NCBI RefSeq assembly: GCF_019583405.1
Contig: NZ_SZUU01000006.1
Span: 240,068 to 304,067, forward strand
Reading direction: 5' to 3'
Length of the DNA stretch: 64,000 bases
Origin: Bacteroides fragilis
GTDB taxonomy: Bacteria; Bacteroidota; Bacteroidia; Bacteroidales; Bacteroidaceae
Shown here in pieces: positions 25,784 to 33,365 of this stretch. Within the stretch, counting starts at the first letter, position 1. Every line of letters starts with the position of its first letter. The notes under the pieces were generated by a model that ran no database searches, was not told the DNA's origin, and was given only the letters and a program-made list of their open reading frames with translations. The position numbers and the translations under genes were made by a program.

Positions 25784-27097
25784 ATGAAAATCAGATGCCT
25801 ACTGTTAATATCTATATTAACACTACTGTTTGTCAGTTGCGAAGACTCCAATACCGAAAATAATTCAAAACTTGAATTGTCGGAGTCATCTTTTCAAGAT
25901 ATTGACAGCGAGGGAGTTACTCTAACCGTAAATATCACCAGCAGCGATTCGTGGGTAGCAGCAAGTTCTTCAACTTGGTGCAAGCTCGTACCCAATAAGG
26001 GAGCAAGCAATCAGCCACTCGGCATTATTGTAGAGACTAACCTTGAAACGACTGAAAGAAGTGCAACGATTTCGGTAACTTCCAGTGGAATAAAAAAGGT
26101 CATAACCGTCACACAATTGGCAGCCGGACATTCAACCAATCCCGAAGCGTACCACTATGAACTTCCCATAATCTTCCACGTGCTATATAAGAATAGTTCC
26201 GACCCCAAACAGTACATTAGCCCAAACCGTTTAACTGACATATTAAAAACGGTCAACAAACTATATAAAAATAAGATTGGAAGCGTAGATATGAACCTGA
26301 CTTTTACACTTGCTTCTACGGGCCCTGACGGAAAAGATTTAACTACTCCGGGAGTGGAATACACTCTTTGGCCGGAAAGTTATCCCATCGACTGCGATGC
26401 ATTTATGTCCGACAATACGGGAAAATATGTAAGTTACCTTTGGGATCCTAACCAGTATATCAATGTGATGATTTACAACTTTACCAATGACAATTCCGGC
26501 TCTACAACATTAGGTATTGCCCACCTTCCTTTTTCTACCAAAGGCAGCACCTTTTTGGAAGGGCTCAATTCGGTAGAAAGTTCCTATTTGACGCTAAACA
26601 ATTTAAAGTTTCCCTATTGTGTATCGATTAACAGTCTTTACATAAATGAACAATCATCGGGAAATACATATAACTCAGCAGATGTAACCGTAACTATAGC
26701 TCACGAATTAGGTCATTATTTAGGTCTGCACCATGTATTTTCGGAAGATGATAACGGCACGTATAACGGATGTATTGATTCGGATTATTGCAAAGATACT
26801 CCAACATACAATAAAGAATATTACGATCAGTGGTCAAACACTCAATTAGCTTTAGGAGTACGTGACTTGTCTACCCTCGCATTAAGAGAGAACTGCATGA
26901 CCAATCAGACATTTACGTCCCACAACATCATGGACTATGCATTTAGCTATTCTGACCAATTCAGCAATGACCAACACGACCGTATCCGCCACGTCCTGAC
27001 CTACAGCCCATTAATTCCGGGACCGAAAAAAGGACAGACACAAACCCGCACAGCAGCCGAAGGTCCTTTGGATTTGCCAATACTTATAAGAAAATAA
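25784..27097 (+). CDS. BACON-domain zinc metalloprotease lipoprotein (M43/pappalysin-like)
   Basis: 437 residues. Signal MKIRCLLLISILTLLFVSC has a lipobox cysteine. Residues about 30-112 form a BACON domain (SDSWVAASSSTWCKLVPNKG; TERSATISVTSSG), a beta-sandwich thought to bind carbohydrate or mucin. The protease part carries the metzincin zinc motif HELGHYLGLHH at about residue 307 and a Met-turn in HNIMDYAFSY around 382. It corresponds to what is annotated in Bacteroides as the BF0631-type zinc-dependent metalloproteinase lipoprotein. A surface or periplasmic location is likely; substrate unknown. A TACCTTTG element at 25742-25749 may be its promoter. Confidence 0.9.
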   Translation: MKIRCLLLISILTLLFVSCEDSNTENNSKLELSESSFQDIDSEGVTLTVNITSSDSWVAASSSTWCKLVPNKGASNQPLGIIVETNLETTERSATISVTSSGIKKVITVTQLAAGHSTNPEAYHYELPIIFHVLYKNSSDPKQYISPNRLTDILKTVNKLYKNKIGSVDMNLTFTLASTGPDGKDLTTPGVEYTLWPESYPIDCDAFMSDNTGKYVSYLWDPNQYINVMIYNFTNDNSGSTTLGIAHLPFSTKGSTFLEGLNSVESSYLTLNNLKFPYCVSINSLYINEQSSGNTYNSADVTVTIAHELGHYLGLHHVFSEDDNGTYNGCIDSDYCKDTPTYNKEYYDQWSNTQLALGVRDLSTLALRENCMTNQTFTSHNIMDYAFSYSDQFSNDQHDRIRHVLTYSPLIPGPKKGQTQTRTAAEGPLDLPILIRK

Positions 27098-27099
27098 GA

Positions 27100-27140
27100 A
27101 AAAAGAGGTGAACAGCATTACTATCTGTTCACCTCTTTTT
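27100..27140. terminator. Bidirectional terminator
   Basis: A 16-bp perfect stem: 27100-27115 (AAAAAGAGGTGAACAG) with 27125-27140. A and T runs border both sides. It separates the convergent metalloprotease and TPR genes, and overlaps the last codons of the TPR gene. Confidence 0.88.
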
Positions 27141-27813
27141 CTATCAGTTTTATTCTATCTAATGTCTTCTTTGCTTCAGTAGAAGGAAACTGACTGACCA
27201 CCCTCTCTAAATATCCTTTTGCCTTTATATATCCGGTAGTAAGTATCTGGCTGAGTCCCTCCCGGTAACGGGCATACTGCATCCGGGTAGGAGTGTTTAT
27301 TTTCTTATAATCATTTTCTATCTTCCGCTTTTCCTGTTCGGCCTTCAGATAATAGTAGTTACCGACAAAGATATTAGCAGCCAGATTATCTGCATCCAGC
27401 GTCAATATCTTCTCGTAAGTCTTCAAAGCTTCCGCTTCCTTACCCCTGTAAACCTCCATTTCACCACAAGAAGCTAAACAGTTCACATCGTTCGGTGATT
27501 TTTGCAGCAATTCTTTATAAAACAGATATGCCTTATCATAGCTACGTGACTTCTTATAGAATGAAGCCAGCTCATTAGCAAACCTCGAGGCTACATCTGT
27601 ATTCTTATCCACCCCGGTCCAGTAAAACATTTCAGCCTTTTCCACATTCGTATTTACAGCCTGACGGAACAGACTAATAGCTTGTTCCCACTGTTTATTA
27701 TCAATGGCGACTGATACCCTCTGCAGCATTTCTCCTGCCGATTGTGCTGAAAGCGCAAACGGAAGCGAAAGCAACAAGGAAAGAAATAAAGTAAAAGACT
27801 TCATCTTATTCAT
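27121..27813 (-). CDS. Tetratricopeptide-repeat protein, exported
   Basis: 230 residues with signal MKSFTLFLSLLLSLPFALSA. TPR-like helical pairs cover most of the mature chain, for example SRSYDKAYLFYKELLQKSPN followed by DVNCLASCGEMEVYRGKEAE and ALKTYEKILTLDADNLAANI. It is therefore likely a periplasmic or outer-membrane-associated scaffold. No partner is evident next to it: the flanking genes point away or converge. Function unknown beyond the repeat class. Confidence 0.88.
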   Translation of the reverse strand: MNKMKSFTLFLSLLLSLPFALSAQSAGEMLQRVSVAIDNKQWEQAISLFRQAVNTNVEKAEMFYWTGVDKNTDVASRFANELASFYKKSRSYDKAYLFYKELLQKSPNDVNCLASCGEMEVYRGKEAEALKTYEKILTLDADNLAANIFVGNYYYLKAEQEKRKIENDYKKINTPTRMQYARYREGLSQILTTGYIKAKGYLERVVSQFPSTEAKKTLDRIKLIEKEVNR

Positions 27814-27941
27814 ATTTATTTAGTTAGGTCCCTACAAAGATAGAAATTATTCCGACTCACCGGTCGCTAAAAACCAATTAAATAACGTTATTGTTCTCTT
27901 CATTTTCAGATTCACCTTTTTTCGTGTAACTTTGCCCGTCC

Positions 27942-29261
27942 ATGGATAAAATCTTTCATCTCAGCAGTGGTAACAGACGGATTCTGCAAATAGCCGTCCC
28001 TTCCATCATCTCCAATATAACCGTTCCGTTATTGGGGCTGATCGATGTTACTATTGTAGGTCATCTCGGGTCAGCAGCCTACATTGGCGCCATTGCCGTG
28101 GGAGGTATGCTGTTTAATATCATTTATTGGATATTCGGTTTTCTGCGGATGGGCACCAGCGGAATGACTTCTCAGGCATACGGCAAGCGCGATCTTGACG
28201 AAGTGACCCGACTCCTATTACGGTCGGTCGGTGTAGGACTGTTCATTGCTCTCTGCTTGATGCTTCTGCAATATCCCATACTAAAAACAGCATTTACTTT
28301 TATCCAAACCTCCGATGAAGTGAAACGCCTTGCTACACTTTATTTCTATATCTGCATTTGGGGTGCTCCCGCCATGTTAGGGCTTTATGGCTTTGCCGGA
28401 TGGTTTATCGGTATGCAAAACTCCCGTTTCCCGATGTACATCGCCATCACTCAAAATATAGTCAACATCGCAGCCAGTCTATGCTTTGTCTATCTGTTGG
28501 GCATGAAAGTAGAAGGCGTTGCGCTGGGTACTCTGATTGCTCAATATGCAGGCTTTTTCATGGCATTCCTGTTATGGCACCGATATTATGGACAACTACG
28601 AAAACGCATTCAGTGGAAAGCCCTGCTGCAAAGACAGGCCATGTATCGTTTCTTTCAGGTAAATCGTGATATCTTTCTCCGTACTTTATGCCTGGTAGCG
28701 GTAACAATGTATTTTACCTCTGCCGGAGCAGCACAAGGAGAAGTTGTTCTGGCCGTAAACACACTACTTATGCAACTTTTTACTCTGTTCTCATATATCA
28801 TGGATGGTTTTGCTTACGCAGGCGAAGCATTGGCAGGACGCTATATAGGCGCCGATAACCGGACGGAACTTCACCGCACTGTCCGCAGATTATTTGCCTG
28901 GGGTACCGGTCTTTCAATCGCTTTCACCCTACTTTATGGCATAGGAGGACAATCATTTCTCGGCTTACTCACCAACGAAGCATCTGTTATCAATGAAGCA
29001 GAAACCTATTTCTATTGGGTATTGGCTATTCCTCTTGCCGGATTCTCGGCATTCCTTTGGGACGGCATCTTCATTGGTGCGACTGCAACACGCCAAATGC
29101 TCTATTCCATGTTTATAGCTTCGGCCAGTTTCTTCATTATCTATTACACATTTCATAACTCAATGGGTAACCATGCTCTATGGATGGCATTTATCGTCTA
29201 TCTCTCTTCACGGGGATTCATACAAGCACTGCTTGCCAGAAAAATAATGCAACAAAAATAA
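27942..29261 (+). CDS. MATE family efflux transporter
   Basis: 439 residues with about twelve membrane helices. Typical MATE segments are present: IAVPSIISNITVPLLGLIDV, VTIVGHLGSAAYIGAIAVGG and GFLRMGTSGMTSQAYGKRDL near the N-terminus, and a second half with GFAYAGEALAGRYIGADN. The family exports drugs or other cations using Na+ or H+; the closest type may be DinF-like. A TAACTTTG element ends only 7 bases before the start codon, so the mRNA may be nearly leaderless. Confidence 0.93.
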   Translation: MDKIFHLSSGNRRILQIAVPSIISNITVPLLGLIDVTIVGHLGSAAYIGAIAVGGMLFNIIYWIFGFLRMGTSGMTSQAYGKRDLDEVTRLLLRSVGVGLFIALCLMLLQYPILKTAFTFIQTSDEVKRLATLYFYICIWGAPAMLGLYGFAGWFIGMQNSRFPMYIAITQNIVNIAASLCFVYLLGMKVEGVALGTLIAQYAGFFMAFLLWHRYYGQLRKRIQWKALLQRQAMYRFFQVNRDIFLRTLCLVAVTMYFTSAGAAQGEVVLAVNTLLMQLFTLFSYIMDGFAYAGEALAGRYIGADNRTELHRTVRRLFAWGTGLSIAFTLLYGIGGQSFLGLLTNEASVINEAETYFYWVLAIPLAGFSAFLWDGIFIGATATRQMLYSMFIASASFFIIYYTFHNSMGNHALWMAFIVYLSSRGFIQALLARKIMQQK

Positions 29262-29334
29262 CTCTCAAAAGAATCTCGCTTTAAAACTATTCGTTTATCT
29301 TTGCAAAAAAAGAAATCATTAACAACCAACTCGT

Positions 29335-30045
29335 ATGGCAAAATACAAAAGAATCCTGTTGAAGCTCAGCGGTGAGAGCCTGATGGGAGAAAAGCAATAT
29401 GGCATCGATGAAAAACGATTGGCCGAATATGCCGCACAAATCAAAGAGATTCACGAACAAGGCGTACAAATAGGCATCGTCATCGGTGGTGGCAACATCT
29501 TCCGCGGACTGAGCGGAGCCAATAAAGGTTTCGATCGGGTAAAAGGCGACCAGATGGGTATGCTGGCCACAGTAATTAACAGCCTTGCACTCAGTTCGGC
29601 ATTAGTTGCGGCCGGTGTGAAAGCACGTGTACTCACAGCCGTACGCATGGAACCTATCGGTGAATTCTACAGTAAATGGAAAGCTATTGAATGCATGGAA
29701 AATGGTGAAATCGTCATCATGTCGGCAGGAACCGGAAATCCGTTCTTTACTACCGACACCGGCTCATCGCTTCGTGGTATCGAGATAGAAGCAGACGTCA
29801 TGTTGAAAGGTACTCGCGTAGACGGTATCTATACTGCCGACCCGGAGAAAGATCCTACGGCAACAAAGTTCCACGACATCACTTACGATGAAGTGCTGAA
29901 ACGAGGACTGAAAGTGATGGATCTGACAGCCACTTGTATGTGTAAGGAGAATAATCTGCCGATCGTAGTATTCGATATGGATACAGTAGGTAACCTGAAA
30001 AAAGTGATTACCGGAGAAGAGATTGGTACATTGGTACACAATTAG
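29335..30045 (+). CDS. pyrH: UMP kinase
   Basis: 236 residues, the expected length of the hexameric bacterial UMP kinase, which makes UDP for pyrimidine and cell-wall synthesis. Family marks are RILLKLSGESLMGEKQYGID, IGIVIGGGNIFRG, GDQMGMLATVINSLAL and the C-terminal CKENNLPIVVFDMDTVGNLK. A TATCTTTG element lies at about 29296-29303. In many bacteria frr follows pyrH directly; here frr is 7.9 kb away, across the chaperone-like cluster. Confidence 0.97.
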   Translation: MAKYKRILLKLSGESLMGEKQYGIDEKRLAEYAAQIKEIHEQGVQIGIVIGGGNIFRGLSGANKGFDRVKGDQMGMLATVINSLALSSALVAAGVKARVLTAVRMEPIGEFYSKWKAIECMENGEIVIMSAGTGNPFFTTDTGSSLRGIEIEADVMLKGTRVDGIYTADPEKDPTATKFHDITYDEVLKRGLKVMDLTATCMCKENNLPIVVFDMDTVGNLKKVITGEEIGTLVHN

Positions 30046-30070
30046 TCAATTCTCTAATCTGAAGATATAT

Positions 30071-30117
30071 GAATGGGTTAATAAGTGGACAGGATACGTT
30101 CACTTATTAACCTATTC
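30071..30117 (+). terminator. Probable pyrH terminator hairpin
   Basis: A 17-bp stem with one G-T wobble: 30071-30087 (GAATGGGTTAATAAGTG) with 30101-30117, then TTCATTTATTCTCC. It starts 26 bases after the pyrH stop, so the five-gene cluster downstream is not simply a pyrH read-through unit. Confidence 0.75.
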
Positions 30118-30122
30118 TTCAT

Positions 30123-30430
30123 TTATTCTCCAATTTCCATTTCATCAGAAAATTTCCCATCCTTCTCCAACAGTTCACGAGTCAGCAACTCTTCCGGAAA
30201 ATAGTAACGAAAAGGTATCCCCTATGACAGTGTTCTTTTTTTAGCCTCTTATTCAGCTTCCGGTCTGCCACGAAATACATGCGTGATACACTCACTTTCT
30301 CCGGTGTCACTTCCTCGGGATATTGACAGCCTTTATGGTGAGTGCTGTCTGAAGATAGCATATGATTCTTAAAACTCCATGTATTCAACCCGTTTCTTTC
30401 ATTAAAAGAGACAGATCTCCGGACATGCAT
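30123..30430 (-). pseudogene. Possible frameshifted gene remnant
   Basis: An 82-codon frame starts at 30430 and stops at 30182. A second frame, shifted, continues coding-like sequence (IPFRYYFPEELLTRELLEKD, then GKFSDEMEIGE) to a stop at 30125-30123. Joined with one frameshift near 30220, they would give about 100 residues. I do not recognise the protein. It may be noise, but the second segment has a believable residue composition. Confidence 0.35.
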
Positions 30431-30470
30431 CCGGGTATATTCCGCACATACATACAGGATATACCCGGAT
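30429..30470. repeat. Perfect 12-bp inverted repeat within a cluster of CCGGA/TCCGG repeats
   Basis: ATCCGGGTATAT at 30429-30440 pairs exactly with 30459-30470 across an 18-base loop. It is flanked by near-palindromic TCCGGACATGCATCCGG and CCGGATATACGTCCGG at about 30418-30434 and 30466-30481. It may end the preceding unit or bind a regulator. Confidence 0.6.
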
Positions 30471-30658
30471 ATACGTCCGGAAAGACACTTGAATAAATCA
30501 AAGAAAACCTATTGTTTTATGAATACCAAGTGAAATATACTTCTCATTATTTTGCCTTAATAGCATATTAAAGATATTCAATATAGAATATTAAATTAAT
30601 GTACTAAAAACATGATTGATCATCAATATAAATCAAAGAGGTTCTTTACTAATTCCAA

Positions 30659-30684
30659 TTTTGTACCGGTTATCCGGTACAAAA
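30659..30684. promoter_or_regulatory. Perfect 11-bp dyad, candidate operator of the chaperone cluster
   Basis: TTTTGTACCGG at 30659-30669, the 4-base spacer TTAT, then CCGGTACAAAA at 30674-30684. The centre is about 45 bases upstream of the promoter -33 element at 30716 and about 190 bases before the first gene. Size and symmetry fit a dimeric regulator site. It could instead be a terminator-like structure of unknown use. Confidence 0.5.
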
Positions 30685-30715
30685 TCATTTTACAACAATT
30701 TTATAAAGCAATATG

Positions 30716-30747
30716 TTTGATTTTCACAACTACAAACTATATATTTG
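30716..30747 (+). promoter_or_regulatory. Promoter of the GrpE-like/Hsp70 cluster
   Basis: TTTG at 30716-30719, exactly 20 bases, then TATATTTG at 30740-30747, a full match to the Bacteroides consensus. It predicts a leader of about 110 bases before the ATG at 30863. Surroundings are distinctly AT-rich compared with the flanking housekeeping genes. Confidence 0.75.
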
Positions 30748-30862
30748 CGAGACAAGATTGAAAAAGACACAGTTATTCATTATCTAATCTAATAAAAAGT
30801 ATTCATACTTTATGTAAAACTAGAAATAAAAATCTATATATTAATCTATAAATATACACAAC

Positions 30863-31711
30863 ATGGAATGGCCCAAAAGTAAAAATAACAAAATGGAAGA
30901 GCTATTGGAAAGAATGAGCCAGTTTGAAGCTAATCTTGCTCAATTAATCTCAACCGGAATGCCCAATCACACTCCCTCTCCAACTACCGATGAAGCGACA
31001 TCCTCCCCCAATGAACAGGAACAACTTTCTCCCGAACAAGAAGAAGAAATGAAATTAAAAATCCAGGAGCTTCAACAAAAAGAAGAAGAGTTGAATCTAC
31101 GTGCTGAAAAGTTGGATAAATTAGCAAAAGAACTTGAAGAACGGCAGCAGAACCTGGAGAATAGGAATCCAAACGATGAACGCTCCATAGAGCCTGCGAC
31201 GCATCCCGATCACTCGTTCCCTTCTCAAATCGGAGATCAAATAAATGCATTAAAAAAACTATTGGAAGATTCTTCTTACAAAGATAAAATCATTAAGGAT
31301 CTTCATGAAGAACTACAAAGTCATAACCGAGATCTTCATGCGGAAATCGTAAAACCTCTTCTGAAAAGCATGATAAAAATGCATGAACGACTCACGAAAA
31401 CTTATAAGTTTTATGAAAATACGGAAGCTAAGAATTCCCCTGAAACTTATACGAGATTATTAAGAGAAGTGGAAAATTGTAAACTGCATATTCAAGATAT
31501 TCTGGAAGACGAATACGACTTAGAGTATTTTGAACCGACAATAGGCAGCGCATATTCACCTAAAGAGCAAACAGCCATCCGGACAGTGATCACTGATACT
31601 CCGGAACAGGCCGGCACTATTAAAGAATTTCATTACGGAGGCTTCCGAAATACTACCACAAACAAAATATTTCAACCCTCAACGGTCACTGTATATAAAA
31701 AATCAGAATAA
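30863..31711 (+). CDS. GrpE-like nucleotide exchange factor with extended coiled-coil N-terminus
   Basis: 282 residues. After a Ser/Thr/Pro-rich linker, residues about 62-115 form a heptad-rich coiled coil (EEEMKLKIQELQQKEEELNL). A second long helix follows (KDKIIKDLHEELQSHNRDLH), and residues about 220-280 match the GrpE beta-domain: YDLEYFEPTIGSAYSPKEQT, TIKEFHYGGF and IFQPSTVTVYKK, parallel to the GrpE ending with its GY and RPA-x-V-x-V pattern. It should release ADP from the Hsp70 encoded 37 bases downstream. It is clearly not the housekeeping GrpE, which lacks such an N-terminus and normally sits near dnaJ. No signal peptide. Confidence 0.82.
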   Translation: MEWPKSKNNKMEELLERMSQFEANLAQLISTGMPNHTPSPTTDEATSSPNEQEQLSPEQEEEMKLKIQELQQKEEELNLRAEKLDKLAKELEERQQNLENRNPNDERSIEPATHPDHSFPSQIGDQINALKKLLEDSSYKDKIIKDLHEELQSHNRDLHAEIVKPLLKSMIKMHERLTKTYKFYENTEAKNSPETYTRLLREVENCKLHIQDILEDEYDLEYFEPTIGSAYSPKEQTAIRTVITDTPEQAGTIKEFHYGGFRNTTTNKIFQPSTVTVYKKSE

Positions 31712-31748
31712 TCAACTCATCTAAAAAACTCTAAAAAGATAAATAACT

Positions 31749-33338
31749 ATGGACAATACCAGAAGTGTATATGGTATCGATTTAGGTACCACCTACAGTT
31801 GCATTGCACAAGTAGATAAATTCGACCAAGCCATTGTTCTCCGCAATTTCGAAGGAGATGCCACTACTCCATCCGCTGTATATTTTGAGGATATGGACCA
31901 TGTTGTCGTGGGAAAAGAAGCCAAAGGAATGTTGGCCACTGAACCTACCAAAACGGCAGTATTCATAAAACGCCATATAGGTGTAGATGGCAGCTTCGAT
32001 AAAAACACAAACGAATTTCCCTATCATTACGACCCAACAGAAATTTCGGCTTTCATCTTAAAAAAGCTGGTTAAAGATGCCAACGATTTGGGAGACAATC
32101 CAGAACCGATCAAAGATGTCGTTATCACTTGTCCGGCCTATTTTGGAACCAAAGAACGTATGCAAACCAAGCAGGCCGGAGAAATAGCCGGCTTAAATGT
32201 ACTTTCTATCATCAATGAGCCTACGGCTGCCGCGATCTCTTACGGTGTAAAGACAGATCAGAAAAAAACGGTTTTAGTATACGACCTCGGAGGCGGAACA
32301 TTTGACGTTACCCTGATTAATGTGAACGGTGGTGCTATTAAAGTAATAGCCACAGGTGGAGACCATCATTTAGGAGGAGTAGACTGGGATACCGCATTAG
32401 CTGAATATATGCTGGCAGCTTTTAACGAACAAAATAACACTTCTTATTCGTTCGAAGACCGATTAGACCTAAAATATGAGTTGTTATTACTTGCAGAAGA
32501 CAAGAAAAAAGTATTGACAGCCAAGCAGACAGCGAAAGCAACTTACCAATATGAAGGCAATTCCGCACGTATAGAGATTAGCCGTGAGTTATTCAATTCG
32601 CTGACAGAAAGGAAACTGGACGAAACGATTGATGCCACCAAAAAGGTCATTGCTATTGCCAAAGAAAAAGGTTACAATAATATTGATGAAATACTGTTAG
32701 TGGGAGGTAGCAGCCGCATGCCACAAATAAAGGAACGGGTAGATAAAGAATTCAATTGTGATGCCAAACTAACCGACCCGGATGAATGTGTAGCCAAAGG
32801 AGCGGCAATTTATGCTATGAATGCCGCCTATTCACAAGCAGTTCGCGACTATGAAGAAGGAGAAAGTAATGATAAACCGGCTCCTCTCCGTGGAGATCGT
32901 ACCACAGTGGTCAATGTCACCAGTAAAACATATGGTACCGACGTAATCATTGAAGGGCAAAGCATGGTGCAAAACCTCATTTTTGCAAATAGTTCGTTAC
33001 CCACAAAACGAATTGAAACCTTTACTACTTCTATTCCTAACCAACGAGGTGTATCTGTAAAGGTATTTGAAAGTGATTTCACAAATATGGAAACAGAAAG
33101 TATCGTGGAAGAAAGATTCTGCACATTAATTGATGACCATACGCTTAAACTAAGCAAAGACTGGCCTCAAGGTACCCAGATTTCAGTTACATATCAGATT
33201 GACCAGGAAGGTATCTTGCACGGATTAGCTTATGTAGAAAATGATAAACTTGAATTCGATCTCAAAATCACCGGTGTAAAATGTGAAGAAGAACTCAGAA
33301 AATCAAAAGCAATCATCGACAAAGCATCAGTAGAGTAA
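31749..33338 (+). CDS. Hsp70 family protein lacking the C-terminal lid
   Basis: 529 residues, against about 635 for DnaK. The ATPase half is complete: YGIDLGTTYSCIA (residues 8-20), INEPTAAAISYG (about 155), VYDLGGGTFDVTLI (about 173) and ILLVGGSSRMPQIKERV (about 315). A beta-type substrate region continues from about 390 to 510 (RTTVVNVTSKTYGTDV; SIPNQRGVSVKVFESD; GILHGLAYVENDKLEFDLKI). The interdomain linker lacks the usual DVLLLD motif and the alpha-helical lid is absent. So it can bind and hydrolyse ATP, but client handling may differ from DnaK. Between GrpE-like and scaffold genes with gaps of 37 and 27 bases. No J-domain gene is present. Confidence 0.93.
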   Translation: MDNTRSVYGIDLGTTYSCIAQVDKFDQAIVLRNFEGDATTPSAVYFEDMDHVVVGKEAKGMLATEPTKTAVFIKRHIGVDGSFDKNTNEFPYHYDPTEISAFILKKLVKDANDLGDNPEPIKDVVITCPAYFGTKERMQTKQAGEIAGLNVLSIINEPTAAAISYGVKTDQKKTVLVYDLGGGTFDVTLINVNGGAIKVIATGGDHHLGGVDWDTALAEYMLAAFNEQNNTSYSFEDRLDLKYELLLLAEDKKKVLTAKQTAKATYQYEGNSARIEISRELFNSLTERKLDETIDATKKVIAIAKEKGYNNIDEILLVGGSSRMPQIKERVDKEFNCDAKLTDPDECVAKGAAIYAMNAAYSQAVRDYEEGESNDKPAPLRGDRTTVVNVTSKTYGTDVIIEGQSMVQNLIFANSSLPTKRIETFTTSIPNQRGVSVKVFESDFTNMETESIVEERFCTLIDDHTLKLSKDWPQGTQISVTYQIDQEGILHGLAYVENDKLEFDLKITGVKCEEELRKSKAIIDKASVE

Positions 33339-33365
33339 AAAACAGAACAAAGCAGAACCCTATAA

